Source: Sesamum alatum (lineage: Eukaryota > Streptophyta > Magnoliopsida > Lamiales > Pedaliaceae). From it: DNA of 64,000 nucleotides. Positions 22,229 to 34,896 of the stretch are shown in pieces. The notes below the pieces were generated by a model. The model worked only from the letters and a program-made list of their open reading frames with translations. It made no database searches and was not told where the DNA came from. Every line of letters starts with the position of its first letter. Positions within the stretch are counted from its first letter, which is position 1. The stretch is from contig JACGWO010000007.1 of NCBI GenBank assembly GCA_034509735.1, positions 25,882,046 through 25,946,045 on the forward strand, given 5' to 3'. The position numbers were made by a program, and so were the translations under genes.

Positions 22229-23984
22229 GTTAGAATAGGTGACTAGAAAACCAATTTGATTGGCGATTTTGGGTACTATTTAGTAAGCTTTATTGACTTG
22301 ATGAATATAGTAAGTATTCATCCATGGCACTATGTGTTTGTTGTGCTTATTGATTACATTAAACGACGTTTTAACGTCACAACAAATGCCATAGACTAAT
22401 TGGATAACCCATGTAGTTGAGTTGCGCCTTGGATGGCAGCTATGAAACCAACTTCTGAAGGTTGGTCTGGAATGTTCCAAGTCAAGGACCTCGAGACAGG
22501 GCATCGAGGGTCCTACAAAGACTTGCACTAAGGATTGCATTCATTGGATGGGTGTTGTGTTTAATCGGCGACAGACGTTGGACGTCTATGCAATATTAGT
22601 GGATTACTTGACAATGGTGTTAGCTGACTGAACTGACTGGCGGGAATCGTCATATGGAAGCCTTGGAGGCTTGGTCAGTATGACTGGAATTCCCGGCTCC
22701 GATAGTACGAGATTAGTCCTCGAACTTCAGGAATCATAGCAGTCACATACATATGAAGGCTGTATCTAGGGTCTGGCAAGAGATGTCCGTATCTGGGATA
22801 CGTTCATCATAAGCTTTATCCAGTGCAGTCGGAATATGTATTGAGGACGGTAGATTCCAAGATAGGATCCGTCACCTGTCAGTATATGACAGTCGAGTCT
22901 TCTATGCACTCTAAGACGGTTTAAGCTCTTTAAGTCTGTGGCTACAACGATTGGTCGAGTAGGGAATGGTTTCCTACGTCGATCAATAGAGCAGACGTGT
23001 CTCGAGTTATTAAGCATAGTTGTCTAGTCCAGGATGGGAACCGACGCCCAATTCCATGCCCTAAACTTAGACCGGGAGACGGATGATGGAAGGCCCGTAC
23101 TCGTATGGTACTCGGGGGCATAAATGTTCATGCCAACATTCACCTAGTCTCTAGTGTCATGGACCGTTGCTAGACGGCCACCCATGGTGACGAGTGTTTT
23201 CCGATTAATGGTTAATTAGGAACTAGTTGATTAAATTGGATTTAACTGACCAATTGTGTTGGACACAAGCCCAAGTCTAGCTGAGGGTGAACCTAAAGAG
23301 TCACACACAAATCATTATGGGATTGGTAGAATTAATTTGAAATTAATACTAGAAGAAGCGAATTAATTTAATTGGATTAAATTAATTCAAGGAGAAAAAA
23401 ATAAATGATTGGATCATTTATTGGGAAATTCATTTGATGGATGGTCCAAGAATTAATTAATTGGATTAGTTAATTTTTGGACTTAGAACCTTTAAATTAA
23501 TTGGATTAATTTATCGGGTTTGGATTAATTAATTGATTGGATCAGTTAATTAGAGTTCGGACTTATGTTTATTTAATTGGATTAAATAAACTTATGGGAT
23601 TGAATTGGATTGAGATTAATTGGATTAATTAATGCCCAATGGACTTTGTTTGGACTTAATTTAATTAGATTTAATAAAAGTCCAAGACTAGTAGTCCTAG
23701 TCCATGGAAAAATTCAATTTATAGCAAGTAAAGGAAGAATTGAAATCTTCCACATGTGAGGCACATGTGACCAGCCTTTATATGATTTGGTGGGTGGTTT
23801 TATTTGCTATAATGGTGCATGGTTATGTAGATCATGGTGTGTGTATGTAGGTTACCTTGGAAGTTGACAAGAGAAGTTGAATTTTGAATTCAACAACTCA
23901 ACATACACAAAACTATTCACAAAATTTGTAAGGACAAGGTCTTGCATGAATTTTCCATAAAAAAACTCTCCAAAATATCTGCAG
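22229..23984 (+). mobile_element. Copia-family LTR fragment in + orientation
   Basis: This begins TGTTAGAATAGGTGACTAG as the others do on the minus strand, and carries the family text (AGACTAGTAGTCC, CCTAAAGAGTCACACACAA). It stops at about 23984 in CTGCA next to TRIM text, well before the usual U5 end, and has no matching 5-bp duplication. It is probably a truncated LTR, possibly one side of a deleted or inverted element. Confidence 0.65.
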
Positions 23985-26392
23985 AGGGAATACCTGCTCT
24001 CCCTAGCGAAGCGCCTTTTCAGGAGAAAACCGTGGGGCTCATTTAAAGCCAGAGCGGACAATACCTCGCCCAATAGGGCATCGATCAAGACACACACAAC
24101 ATCATTTGGCGTAGTCTGTGGGAACGAGGCCATGTACCCGTCCCAAGCCCCTCGTCTGGGGACTAATAATGTAGGTAAGCGCCCCACATTGGTTTAGACG
24201 AGAAGCTTGAGTGACGTATAAGCCCCAATGGCTCCTCTCTCAGCGAGGCACCTTATCAAGACAAAACCATGAGGCTCATTCGAAGTTGGAGTAGACAATA
24301 CCTTGCTCAACGGGGGCACCGATCAAGTCGCAAACAACATCATTTTGCGCCGTATGTGGGAATGAGGCCATGTGCCCGTCCCAAGCCCATCATAAAATTG
24401 TGAGGCTCAAACATAGCCAAAATAGACAATCCTCATGAAATGGGGCTCAGATCAAGTCGCACGTCTCATCATTTTCGTGCCCAATTTCGCGAGGTATTGT
24501 CCGCTATGGCTTCGTATGAGACTCACAATTGTTCTTGAAGGTGCCTCTCTGTGGGAATAAGGGCATGTGTCTATCCGAAGCCCCTCGTCTAGGGGGCTGA
24601 TGATGTAGGCAAGCGTCGCACCTAGATTGCAGACGAGGAGCTTGAGTGGCGTATAAGCCCCAATGCCTCCTCTCCCTAGCGAGGCGCCTTTTCAGGAAAA
24701 AACCATGAGGATCATAAAAGCTAGAGTAGAAAATAAGTCGCGCAATAAGGCGCCGATCAAGTTGCAAATAACATCATTTGGCATTGTTTGTGGGAACCAG
24801 GCCATGTACCCGTCCCAAGTTCCTCGTCAGGGGACTAATTATGTAGGTAAGCATCCCACATCGGGTGCAGACGATGAGCTTGAGTGGCTTATAAGCCCCA
24901 ATGCCTACTCTTCGTAGCGAGGTACCTTTTCAGGGTAAAACCGTGAGGCTCATTCGAAGATAGAGCGGACAATTTCTTGCACAACGGGGCACCGATTAAG
25001 TTGCAAAACAACATCTTTTGGCCGTATGTGGGAACGAGGTCATGTGCCTGTCCCAAGCTCATCGTCTGGGAGGCTAATGATATAGGCAAGTGTCCTACAT
25101 CCGTTGTAGACGAGGAGCTTAAGTGGCTTATAAGACCCAATGTTTCCTCTCCCTAGCGAGATGCCTTTTTAGGACAAAATCATGAGGCTCAAACATAGCC
25201 AAAGCGGAAAATACCTTGTGAAACGGGGCACCGATCAAACCACAAGCCATGTCATCTTGGTGCTCCATTTCACGAAGTATTGCCTACTTGGGCTTCGTAT
25301 AACCCTTACGATTTTTTCCTGAAAAAACGCTTCTATGTGGGAACGAGGCCATGTGCCTGTCCCAAGCCCCTCGTCTGGGGGTTGATGATGTAGGCAAGTG
25401 TCCAACATAGATTGCAGATGAGGAGCTTGAGTGGCTTATAAGCCCCAATGCCTCCTCTGCCTAGCGAGGTGCCTTTTCAGGACAAAACTATGAAGCTAAT
25501 TCAAAGCTAGAGCAGACAATACCTCGCGTAACGGGGCACCGATCAAGTTGCAAAGAACATCATTTGCCGTTGTCTGTGGGAACGAGGCCATGTACCCGTC
25601 CCAAGCCCCTTATCTAGGGACTAATGATGTTGCTAAGCGTCGTACATCGGGTGCAGACGAGGAGCTTGAGTGGTTTATAAGCCCCAATGCCTCCTCTCCC
25701 TAGCGAGGCAACTCTTCAGGGCAAATCCGTGAGGCTGATTCAAAGCTAGAGCCGACAATCCTTTGCACAACAAGGCATCGATCAAGTCACAAACAACATC
25801 ATATGGTGCCGCCTGTGGGAACGAGGCCATGTGCCCGTCCCAAGCCCCTCGTCTGTGGGCTGATGATGTAGGCTAGTGTCCCATTTCGATTGTAGAAGAC
25901 GAGCTTGAGTGACTTATGAACCCCAATGCATCCTCTCCATAGTGAGGCGCATTTTCAGGATAAATCATTAGGCTCATACGTAGCCAAAGCTGACAATACC
26001 TCGTGCAATGGGGCACCATTCTAGACGCAAGCCGCATCATTTAGCGCAGTCTGTGGGAATGAGGCCATGTTCCCGCCCTAAGCCCCCTCGTTTGCGCAGC
26101 TGATGATGTAGGCAAGCTTCCACATCGATTGCAGACGAGGAGTTTGAGTGAGCTTACAAGCCCTAATGCCTCCTCTCCCTAGCGAGGTGCCTTTTCAGGA
26201 TAAAACCGTGAGGCTCATACGTTGCCAAAGCGGACAATACATCGCACAATGGGACACTTACCAAGTCGCAAGCCGCATCATGTGACGCAGTCTGTGGGAA
26301 CGAGGCCATATGCCCGCCCTCGTCTGAGGGACTGATGATGTACGCAAGCGTTCCACATCGGTTGTAGATGAGGAGCTTGAGTGGCTTATACG
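23985..26392 (+). repeat. TRIM array block 4
   Basis: This is the longest run. Unit starts are near 24165, 24598, 24836, 25075, 25381, 25620, 25859, 26099 and 26330. Spacings are 238, 239 and 306 bp, then 239, 239, 240 and 231 bp. Inverted (long) units lie at 24395-24545 and 25150-25335. The block is cut at ATACG (26388-26392). Confidence 0.82.
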
Positions 26393-28041
26393 TGTTATCT
26401 TTGTATAAGCCCCGAGACGTTAAACGCAGTGAAAATTAAAATTTTAATTAGAAAATAATATTATAATTAGCGATCAAATTGCCCGTCTCGTTGCTATTAC
26501 GATGTGGATCTCATGCATAAAAGGATGTCAATTGAATAGTTAAAAAAAACCAACCTTTCTTGCACTCTGTTTGATGTTGGTTACTTGAACTTTATCAAGA
26601 ACGACCTTACCTTAAAAATGGTGGAACATCAAAGCGGAACCGCTTTTAGTTGTTGTTCACGGTAGGAACACAAGTGTCTTCCCTCTAAAGCTAGTCCACA
26701 CCACCTATGATGGACTCACGCTCAAACCAATGCTAGTAGGTATCAGAGGATTAAGGTAGATAAACTATTGATCTATGGAGAAACCAAGGGAATTCTTCTC
26801 TTTTGGAGATGAGTAAAGAATATAAGATCAATGCTAAAGTGAAAGTTAGAATTTCTACCTTTGAAGGAGAGAAAGTCTAAGAGCTAGAGAGCAAAAGGAA
26901 AGCAAAAGATTTTGTATCTTTGTATGTAGAAAATGGTATATGAATCTCTTGCTTTGTACCCCTTTTTAAAGGCATTCCTTTGCACTAGATACAATGAATG
27001 TAGACAAAGCCTTTTGTCTTGCTCTTAGGATACTTGTCTTCTTCATGGACAAGTTCTAGCATGACTCATCTTTTCTCCTTTTACACTTGTCTTCTTTATA
27101 AACAAGATTTAGCATGACTCATATTTTCTTCTTCATCTAAAGATGAAAACAAGCCATGTCTATGTTCAATGAATCTTGTCTTGTGGGCTTGTGGGCTTGG
27201 GCTAAGGTCTTGGGCTTTATCTTAATTCTTAATTGGACTAAGTCCAACTTTAATTAATTCTCAACTAATTATTTAGCCCATGATATTTAATTGTCTAATT
27301 AAATATAAGCCCAAATCAATTAATCTAATTAATTTCTTTTCAAGCTCAAATAGATTAATCTTAATTAATCTATTACAAGTCTTACTTAATCAAATTAATG
27401 CTTGTGAATTTAGACTCTAAATTGAATAATCATATTATTTAATATTCGCATAAAATGATTTTATAAATCATTTCAATTAATTAATTTAATTCCTTAAATT
27501 AATTGATTTATTCTCTATAATTAATTCTATAAATTAATTCCAAATATTCTATCATGGATTTGTGTGTGACCATTTAGGTTCACTACTCAGCTAGACTTGG
27601 GCTTGTATCACATATATGATTTAATTAGCAACTTACTTGCATTAGATTAATTAGATCTTATCATAATTAATCATCCTCAATTAACTCCTTAATTGGAGGG
27701 TACCCGTCACCATGAGTGGTCATCTAGCAATGGTCGATGGCACTAGAGAATAAGTGAATTATTGCGTGAACTTGTGAGCTACGCGTATCATGCAGATACG
27801 GTCCCTCCGTTACTAACCTCCCAATCAAAGTCTAGGGCACGAAATTAGTTACCGGTTCTCATTATCGACTTTGATGTCTATGTATCAACTCTTCAAGTTA
27901 TGTTTTCAATTTATCAATATAGGAAAAATCTTTTCTCCTATTTGATCAACAACCATGGCCATGGACTTCGAGGAACGCATACTGTAGAGAACATAGGAGG
28001 TTTGTTATCATCTCATGATAAGTACTCACCAACCTCCATGC

Positions 28042-28952
28042 TGAAGGACAAGCGGATCCGCCCGGGAGCGCGAGCGGAAGCGAGAAAGCGAGTAATGGTG
28101 CGTAAATTTAAATCAAATTTAAATAAACGTATCCCAAGGGGTGTACCCTTGGGTGCTCAACCGGGCGTTCGATGTAGGATGTATTAATGTTAAAAGAATA
28201 CATGTAACACATAGGGCATAGATGAAAAAGTTAAAATCTACTAAAGCATAATAAATCGTTACCTTGTAGATTTCACGTGTGCTCGGTTACTTTCGTTGTT
28301 CCTTCACCGAAATGCTCATAAATCCAAACGTATAGATTCTCCAAAGGTGATCTACACCACATCGGAAGAAACTCACGTTCTCCTTGCTAGAAGAAAACAG
28401 GTTTATGAAGGAATCAATTTAAGAGAAGAACACTATGAATTAGTGTTCTCTTAAACCTACTTTGTTCTTCCTTTTGATTTAAAATTAAGTGAAGAACACA
28501 AGTGGGAAGGGAGAGAGATGGCCGAGAGTGAGAGAGAGAGGAGAGGCCGAAAATGCTTCTTCTTTTTTCTTGAAAAAGATGAATAATGATTCTCATACAC
28601 AAGGTGTTGTATATACTCCTATATATACATAACTAATGTGATTATTGGAATGTGTCTAGGTTCATCCAAGAATGTCTAGATACATCTCAATCAATCACCA
28701 TTAAATCTTCAATCAAGCCTACCAACTTTTAAGATATGATCAAATCATACCAAAAGAGAAGGGCTTGATTGGAGTTGATTTGTCTCTTTCCAAAAGGGAT
28801 AAGTCAACATACCACCTTGCATGAAACATGGCTGATTTTAGCTTCCTCCAAGGGAGCATTTCGGCCATGCTCAATATGGGAAGAAGTCCAACTTCTTCCT
28901 ATTCCAAAATAGGAATTATTTCTCCTCTCGGGTCAAAATTTAACTGACCGTT
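28042..28952 (-). repeat. Remnant of the 3' LTR of the nested copia element
   Basis: This matches 32059-32980 of the intact LTR closely (roughly 7-8 differences in the first 115 bases by eye). It stops at a deletion junction near 28950, where the protease-region text AATGTACCAAGC begins. The hairpin is at 28133-28153. Confidence 0.8.
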
Positions 28953-30178
28953 GACCAATGTACCAAGCAGATGAGAAATACCATCTTTAATAATAAAAAA
29001 GCCGTTTTTATTGATGGTAGATGAAAATCCCTCCTTATCAAGGACCGGGATAAAAAGAACGTTTTTAATCATGCTAGGTACATAGAAACAGTCGTTTAGT
29101 ACAACCCTAACATGACTACTAATGGCTAACTCTATTGACCCTACGGCTTTCGCAGCAACGGCCTTGCAATCGCCTAGCCTTAGGATCATCTCATCCTTGG
29201 TTAGCCTTCTGCTTCTTTGCAGTGCCTGCAAATCATTGCAGATGTGAGCACCACACCCGGTATCCAATACCCATGAAGCAGAATTAGTTATCATGTTTAC
29301 TTCAACCACAAACATACCTGGGTTGGAGATGAGTTGTGGGCACTCCCTCTTCCAATGCCCCTTCCCTTGGCAATGCATGCAGACATCATTTGCCTTGGAC
29401 CGCTTAGAACCACGGGCCTTCCTTTCCCTTTGTTTGGTCCCACCGGAGCAACAGAGACGCTTGGAGCGCGAGCAGGGGCCGCAACCGTCTTCCCTTTTCC
29501 CTTCTTCCTCTTCCAGCGTCCGACCCTCTTGCCATTCGCCTTGGAGGTCGAAGCCTCTGCTATTAATACCGCCGGCGTCGACTTGTGGGTCGTTCCCTCG
29601 TATTGGACCAGCATGTTGATCAACTCATGAATAGACTTATCAAGTCCGTTCATGTTGTAGTTTACAACAAACGGGTCATAGGACGGAGGAAGCGACTGGA
29701 GGATCATGTCAATGTATGCGTCATTGTTAAGTCCAACTTTAAGGTCCTCGAGTTTCTCCATTAGGGAGGGCATTTTAACCCCATGACTTTGTACAGATGA
29801 TCCTTCAACAAGCTTGGTGCCAAAGAATGCTTTTGTGGCGGCATATCTAATATGCTTATTCGGAACCGCATAAACCTCGTTCATGCGGAGCATTATGGCG
29901 GAGATGTTGTCCAGCATTTCATACTGCTTCTGGATTTCGTTAGACATCGAAGCCAGTATGATATTGCGTACTTTCCGGTTGTCCTCATGCCATTTCTCGA
30001 ACGTCAAACGTTTTTCTGGCGTGGACTCCTACGGTAAGTCGCTCGGTGGCGGCTCATCCCAGACGTAGCCTTGGTTCTCGAAACCGAGGACAATCCTCAG
30101 GTTTCTTAGCCAGTCAGAGTAGTTCGTTCCGTTGAATTTATTAGTCTCAAGTACCATGGTTAATGGATTGTTAGACAT
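28953..30178 (-). pseudogene. Copia gag-protease of the nested element, broken
   Basis: It starts at minus-strand ATG 30178 (MSNNPLTMVLETNKFNGTNY...). A TAG at 30029-30031 interrupts SDLP-(stop)-ESTPEKR. The gag domain continues with TFEKWHEDNRKVRNIILASM and LQSLPPSYDPFVVNYNMNGL. A basic stretch (GRWKRKKGKGK) follows, then a frameshift near 29430, then zinc knuckle CMHCQGKGHWKREC and the protease site SWVLDTGCGAHIC with the catalytic DTG kept. The text ends in SHLLGTLVNGQLN at the deletion. It packages RNA and forms the particle in an intact element. Here it has one stop and one frameshift, fewer lesions than the copia copy at 18.9-22 kb. Confidence 0.85.
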
Positions 30179-32040
30179 ATCTACATTAATAAAAATGTAA
30201 AGCAGAAATTAGCAGATGATGGCAATATTATTGTTCAAGTTGAAGACTTGGTTTTTAATCTTTAACCCTCCCACTATTTATACGAAAGTCCGCCACTCTC
30301 AAGCGGAATTTCGGGAAACCATTTGCTAGTGGGCTTGGGATCCACAAGCGTAATCTCTATGCCCCGCTTTTACATTTCACATGAAGAAGACCTCGTGGGA
30401 GATATCCAATATCATTCTCATTCAATGAGATTCCCAAGATGTTTTGCCTCACCTATTTGCATGGTTTTGAGGACTCCAAGCGAACCATGTTGCTCAGTTT
30501 TGGGCCCAACCAAATCATGCCTCAAACTGTCGCCCCCACGACTCGTGAGATAGGGAAACAGCGAGCGTTGTCTCTTTGTTCACAACAATGGTGCAGCTTT
30601 CCCCTAGTCCAAGTGTGCCACGAATCGTGAGACCACACTTGGGTAGTGGTAGCCTCCTCACCACATTGCTGTGGATGGAAGGCTCGGACAGATCAAAATA
30701 CCATTTTGATCCAAGTCCGTTCTGGGCCTAATATTTAATTTGGTCCAACCAAATGAGAGTTTAATGTATGACCGAGACCTCATCACATTATGGTGTTTTA
30801 GCATGCATAAATATCCGATATTTAAAGCGATAAATAAATACGTCGCATGCAGAAAACATAGCATACCCCTGTTAGGATGATCACAAGCCCAACCTATGCG
30901 ATCCACTAAGCCCGCAGTGAGTCTATGGTTTGTCTAGGGTGGTCCTAAATTATTACAAAGTGATATACCCATTGTCATTCCAATGGGCCTTGTAATGCTC
31001 TTGTTTCACGCCTTGATGCTTCACCTTGGGTCTCCGACTCCACAAGCTTGTTAAAAATAAAAACCTCACCAATCCTATCTACTCTCATTACAACTTAAAG
31101 TAATACATTGGAAATAATAACAAGCCTTAACATCATGAGACTGAAATACGGGAGATGATAGTCCCAAACAAGAGGCACGCAGGCCCCACCCAACAGATAT
31201 ATAAACAGCCATACATTTATCCATACACAAGGTCTCGGGCTTTTGTAAACATCCCATGTTGATTCCATCAACGCACATAGCACAATTATTCTAAATAATC
31301 ATGTATTAAACCATGGATATTCCAAATGTGCAAGTGATGTCCAACATCACAAAAACATAAATATATAAATAATATGGAAAACTCAAATTTCAAATTTAAT
31401 GGATATTACAAACAATGCATCCAATGCATGTATTAATCCCAAATTACTTAAGCAAATTTGATCTCAGGAATAATCCAATTATTCCAAAATCAAATATGCA
31501 AAATTAATACATTTTCAGAATAATGTGCAGAAAAAAACAGAAAATCAAATTTTCTAAAAAATATCAAAAAAGGGCACAAAACGGCCCAGCCGTTGTGCTT
31601 GCCGGCCAGCTGCGCGCACAGGGCAGCGCGCTGTGGCCTCGGCCGACAGCGGCATGTCTGCACACAGCGCGTGCCCAAGCACCCGCCTGCGCGCGGCCGC
31701 GGTATGCATGGCCGCCCCTGCCAGCAGGCACGCTGGCAGGCACGCCGGCGCGCCTGCCAGCCAGTGACCGGCCGGCAGGGGCGGCAGCCAACCGCTGCCG
31801 CTGCTGTCCGTTTTTTCATACTTTTCAACATCATTTTTCAGCACAAATCAGTAATTATAAACTGAAAATGAGCATGCAATTCTAGATCCAATCTAAGAAA
31901 ATAAGCATGCCAAAAGTCCATCAAATTCAAAACAATTGAATCATCATATTATTCATACATCTATGTAATCTAACATGCCGTTAAAGCTATAATGCAAGTA
32001 GATCATGCCAAGCACATAGATCTGTGCCCCTTACATCGAA
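30179..32040 (-). other. Long leader between PBS and gag of the nested copia element
   Basis: This is about 1.86 kb without a credible ORF. It contains a strikingly GC-rich block at 31575-31815 in otherwise AT-rich DNA. Confidence 0.6.
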
Positions 32041-32056
32041 CCGGGCTCTGATACCA
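32041..32056 (-). other. Primer-binding site (initiator Met tRNA type)
   Basis: Minus-strand TGGTATCAGAGCCCGG lies two bases inside the LTR end (TG...CA at 32059). It is the standard copia PBS. Confidence 0.88.
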
Positions 32057-32058
32057 CT

Positions 32059-32540
32059 TGAGGAACATGCGGATCCACCTGGGAGCGCGAGCGGAAGCGA
32101 GAAAGCGAGTAATGGTGCGTAAATTTAAATCAAATTTAAATAAATGTATCCCAAGGGTTGTACCCTTGGGTGCTCAACCGGGCGTTCGATGTAGGATGTA
32201 TTAATGTTAAAAGCATACATGTAACACATAGGGCATAGATGAAAAGGTTAAAATCTACTAAAGCGTAATAAACCGTTACCTTGTAGATTTCACATGTGCT
32301 CGCTACTTACGTTGTTCCTTCACCGGAATGCTCACAAATCCAAACGTATGGATTCTCCAAAGGTAATCCACACCACACCGGAAGAAACTCACATTCTCCT
32401 TGTTAGAAGAAAGCAGGTTTATGAAGGAATCGGTTTAAGAGAAGAACACTATGAATTAGTGTTCTCTTAAACCTACTTTATTTTTTCTTTTGATTCAACA
32501 TCAAGGGAAGAACACAAATGGGAAGAGAGAGAGATAGCCA

Positions 32541-32583
<43 letters not shown>

Positions 32584-34286
32584 GCCGAAAAATGCTTCTT
32601 CTTTTTCCTTGAAAAAGATGAATAATGATTCTCATACACAAGGTGTTGTATATACTCCTATATATACATAATTAATGTGATTATTGGAATGTGTCTAGGT
32701 TCATCCAAGGATGTCTAGATACATCCCAATCAATCACCATTAATTCTTCAATCAAGCCTACCAACTTTTAAGGTATGATCAAATCATACCAAAAGGGAAG
32801 GGCTTAATTTGAGTTGATTTGTCTCTTTCCAAAAGAGATAAGTCAACATACCACCTTCCATGAAGCATGGCTGATCTTAGCTTCCTCTAAGGGAGCATTT
32901 CGGCCATGCTCAATATGGGAAGAAGTCCAACTTCTTCCTATTCCAAAATAGAAATTATTTTTCCTCTCGAGTCAAAAGTTAACGGACCGGATTTTATCGT
33001 AATCCAATTACGATGAACCCAAATTAAATTCAAATTAATGTCCACTTAAATTATTCCCGTTGGTCTTTTAATCCAATTAAAAGATCCAACATCTCAACTT
33101 TCCATAATTAATCGAAAATCCAATTTACCGATTAAATGAGGGTCCGATACAATATCGGCCCGTCCATCCAATGGACTATCCCTTAAGTAATCCAATTACT
33201 TATTTATCCTTTGAGATTGACTCCAAGTCAATCTCTCAACCTTCTCGGTGATTTGTGTGTGACCCTTTAGGTTCACCCTCAGCTAGACTTGAGCCCGTGT
33301 TCCACAAGGGCCCGTTACCATGGGTGGCCGTCTAGCAACGGTCCATGGCACTAGAGACTAGGTGAATGTTGGCTTGAACATTTAGGCGCCGATTCTGTAC
33401 GGGTACGGTCCTTCCGTCTACCGGCCTTAGTCTAGGGTATGGAATTGGGCGCCAGTTCCCATCCTTGACTAGACATCTATACTTAATACTCAAGACTACG
33501 TATCCTTCATTGCGTCGACACAGGAAACCATTCCCTGTTCGACCAACCACTGTGGCCACAACTTTAAACAGCATGAACGTGTCTTCGAGTGCATAGGAGA
33601 TACCTCTGTCACATATTGATAGGGGACGGATCCTCTTCTTGGAATCCACCGTCCTCGCTACATATTCTGATTGCACTGGACAAGGCTTATAATGATCATC
33701 TTACAGAATGATCACCTCTCGCTAGATCCAAGATACATCCGTCCTGTGCACGCGACTGCCATGATCCCTCAAGTCTGAGAACTACTCTCGTACTATCAGA
33801 ATTGGGGAAATCCAATCATACCAACCAAGCCTCCAAGGCTTCCATATGATGATCCCCGCGAGTCAGTCTAGTCGGCTCGACCCTAGTCGACCAACCCATC
33901 AAGATCGTGTAGGCGTCCCACGCCTGTCGCCGATGAAACACGGCACTCATCCAATGAACACGACTCTTGATGCAAGTCTCAATAGGACTCTCGTTGTCTT
34001 GTCTCGAGGTCCTCGATTTGGAACGTTTCAAAACCAACTCTCTATCAGTTGGTTTCATGACCACCATCCAATGCGTGACCCAACTGCATGAGTTGTTAAT
34101 CGTGGTCTGTGGGTTTTGTTGTGATATATGTAAAACACTGTTTTAACATATGTAAAATGAGCACAACAAAGAAGGTACCATTGACGAATAATCATTTTAT
34201 TCATCACATAATATTACATTACATCAAGTTGTCAGATAGGTTACGAAACGCCAAACTTATTAGCTTTCTAGTCACCTATTCTAACA
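32059..34286 (-). repeat. Complete 5' LTR of the nested copia element
   Basis: This is 2228 bp. On the minus strand it starts TGTTAGAATAGGTGACTAG and ends GCATGTTCCTCA. A GA repeat lies at about 32547-32580, and hairpin CCCAAGGG/CCCTTGGG at 32150-32170. It serves as reference for the other LTR fragments in the window. Confidence 0.85.
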
Positions 34287-34896
34287 CATGCTTGCTTCAA
34301 TTATGTCTAAAGCATGACCGTATAGTGATCCAGAATGAAACGTGAGACTACATTGGACATGATCAAGTTATAGCCGTCCTATGCACAAGGTTATTGTGGA
34401 ACCTCAAGTCTAAGGACTAGTTAGTGCACTATCGTAGCCTAGGAGTTCAAGTCATACCGATCATGCCATATAGGGCTTCCATATGACAACCCCTGCGAGT
34501 CAATTGAGACTTGATAACTCTTTATCAAGCACCCACTAAAGTGCGCAGACGTCATATGTCTCTGTCTATGAAACTCTACATTCATCATATGAACGCATCA
34601 CTTAGTGCAAGTCTTTAAGGAATGGTCGATGCTTTGTCTCGATTGATTCATCGACTTGGAATATTTTAGATCAAACCATAAAGGTTGGTTTCATGGTCGC
34701 CATCATATGCGCGAGCCAACCCCGTAGCATAATTGATCTAAGGGCTTCAACCAAATACTCATATAAATATAATTTTGAAAGCATCTGATGAAGATGGCCA
34801 AAGAACATTTCTTAAATTAACATATTGTCGAAAAAAAATCGTCTAGAATAGTTTACACATAGCCAATCAATTGGCTTGACGTCACCTATTCTAACA

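Larger units (their letters stand above)
28042..34286 (-). mobile_element. Copia deletion derivative with gag only, nested in the solo LTR
   Basis: The 6245-bp element is flanked by perfect CATGC duplications (28037-28041, 34287-34291). In its own direction it has: 5' LTR 34286-32059; PBS at 32056-32041 (TGGTATCAGAGCCCGG, initiator-Met tRNA type); leader to 30179; gag and protease; then a jump into the last ~900 bp of the 3' LTR. Integrase, RT, RNase H, the polypurine tract and most of the 3' LTR are deleted. It could be mobilised only with enzymes from a relative, if at all. Confidence 0.87.
26393..34896 (-). mobile_element. Solo LTR of a copia-related element, split by a nested element
   Basis: It starts TGTTATCTTTG and ends CCTATTCTAACA, flanked by ATACG on both sides (26388-26392, 34897-34901). 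Without the inner insertion it is about 2.25 kb (26393-28041 plus 34292-34896). It shares the TGTTAGAATAGGTGAC end with the other LTRs but differs at the other end (GATAACA) and lacks their U5 hairpin, so it is a distinct subfamily. No coding sequence is seen. Confidence 0.8.

Noticed and set aside
31490..31885. Overlapping ORFs of 75-120 codons on both strands
   Set aside because: They are by-products of the GC-rich block in a retroelement leader; Ala/Arg/Pro-rich in all frames with no domain.
32041..32058. tRNA gene fragment
   Set aside because: The GGCTCTGATACCA text is the reverse complement of a copia PBS, not a tRNA gene.
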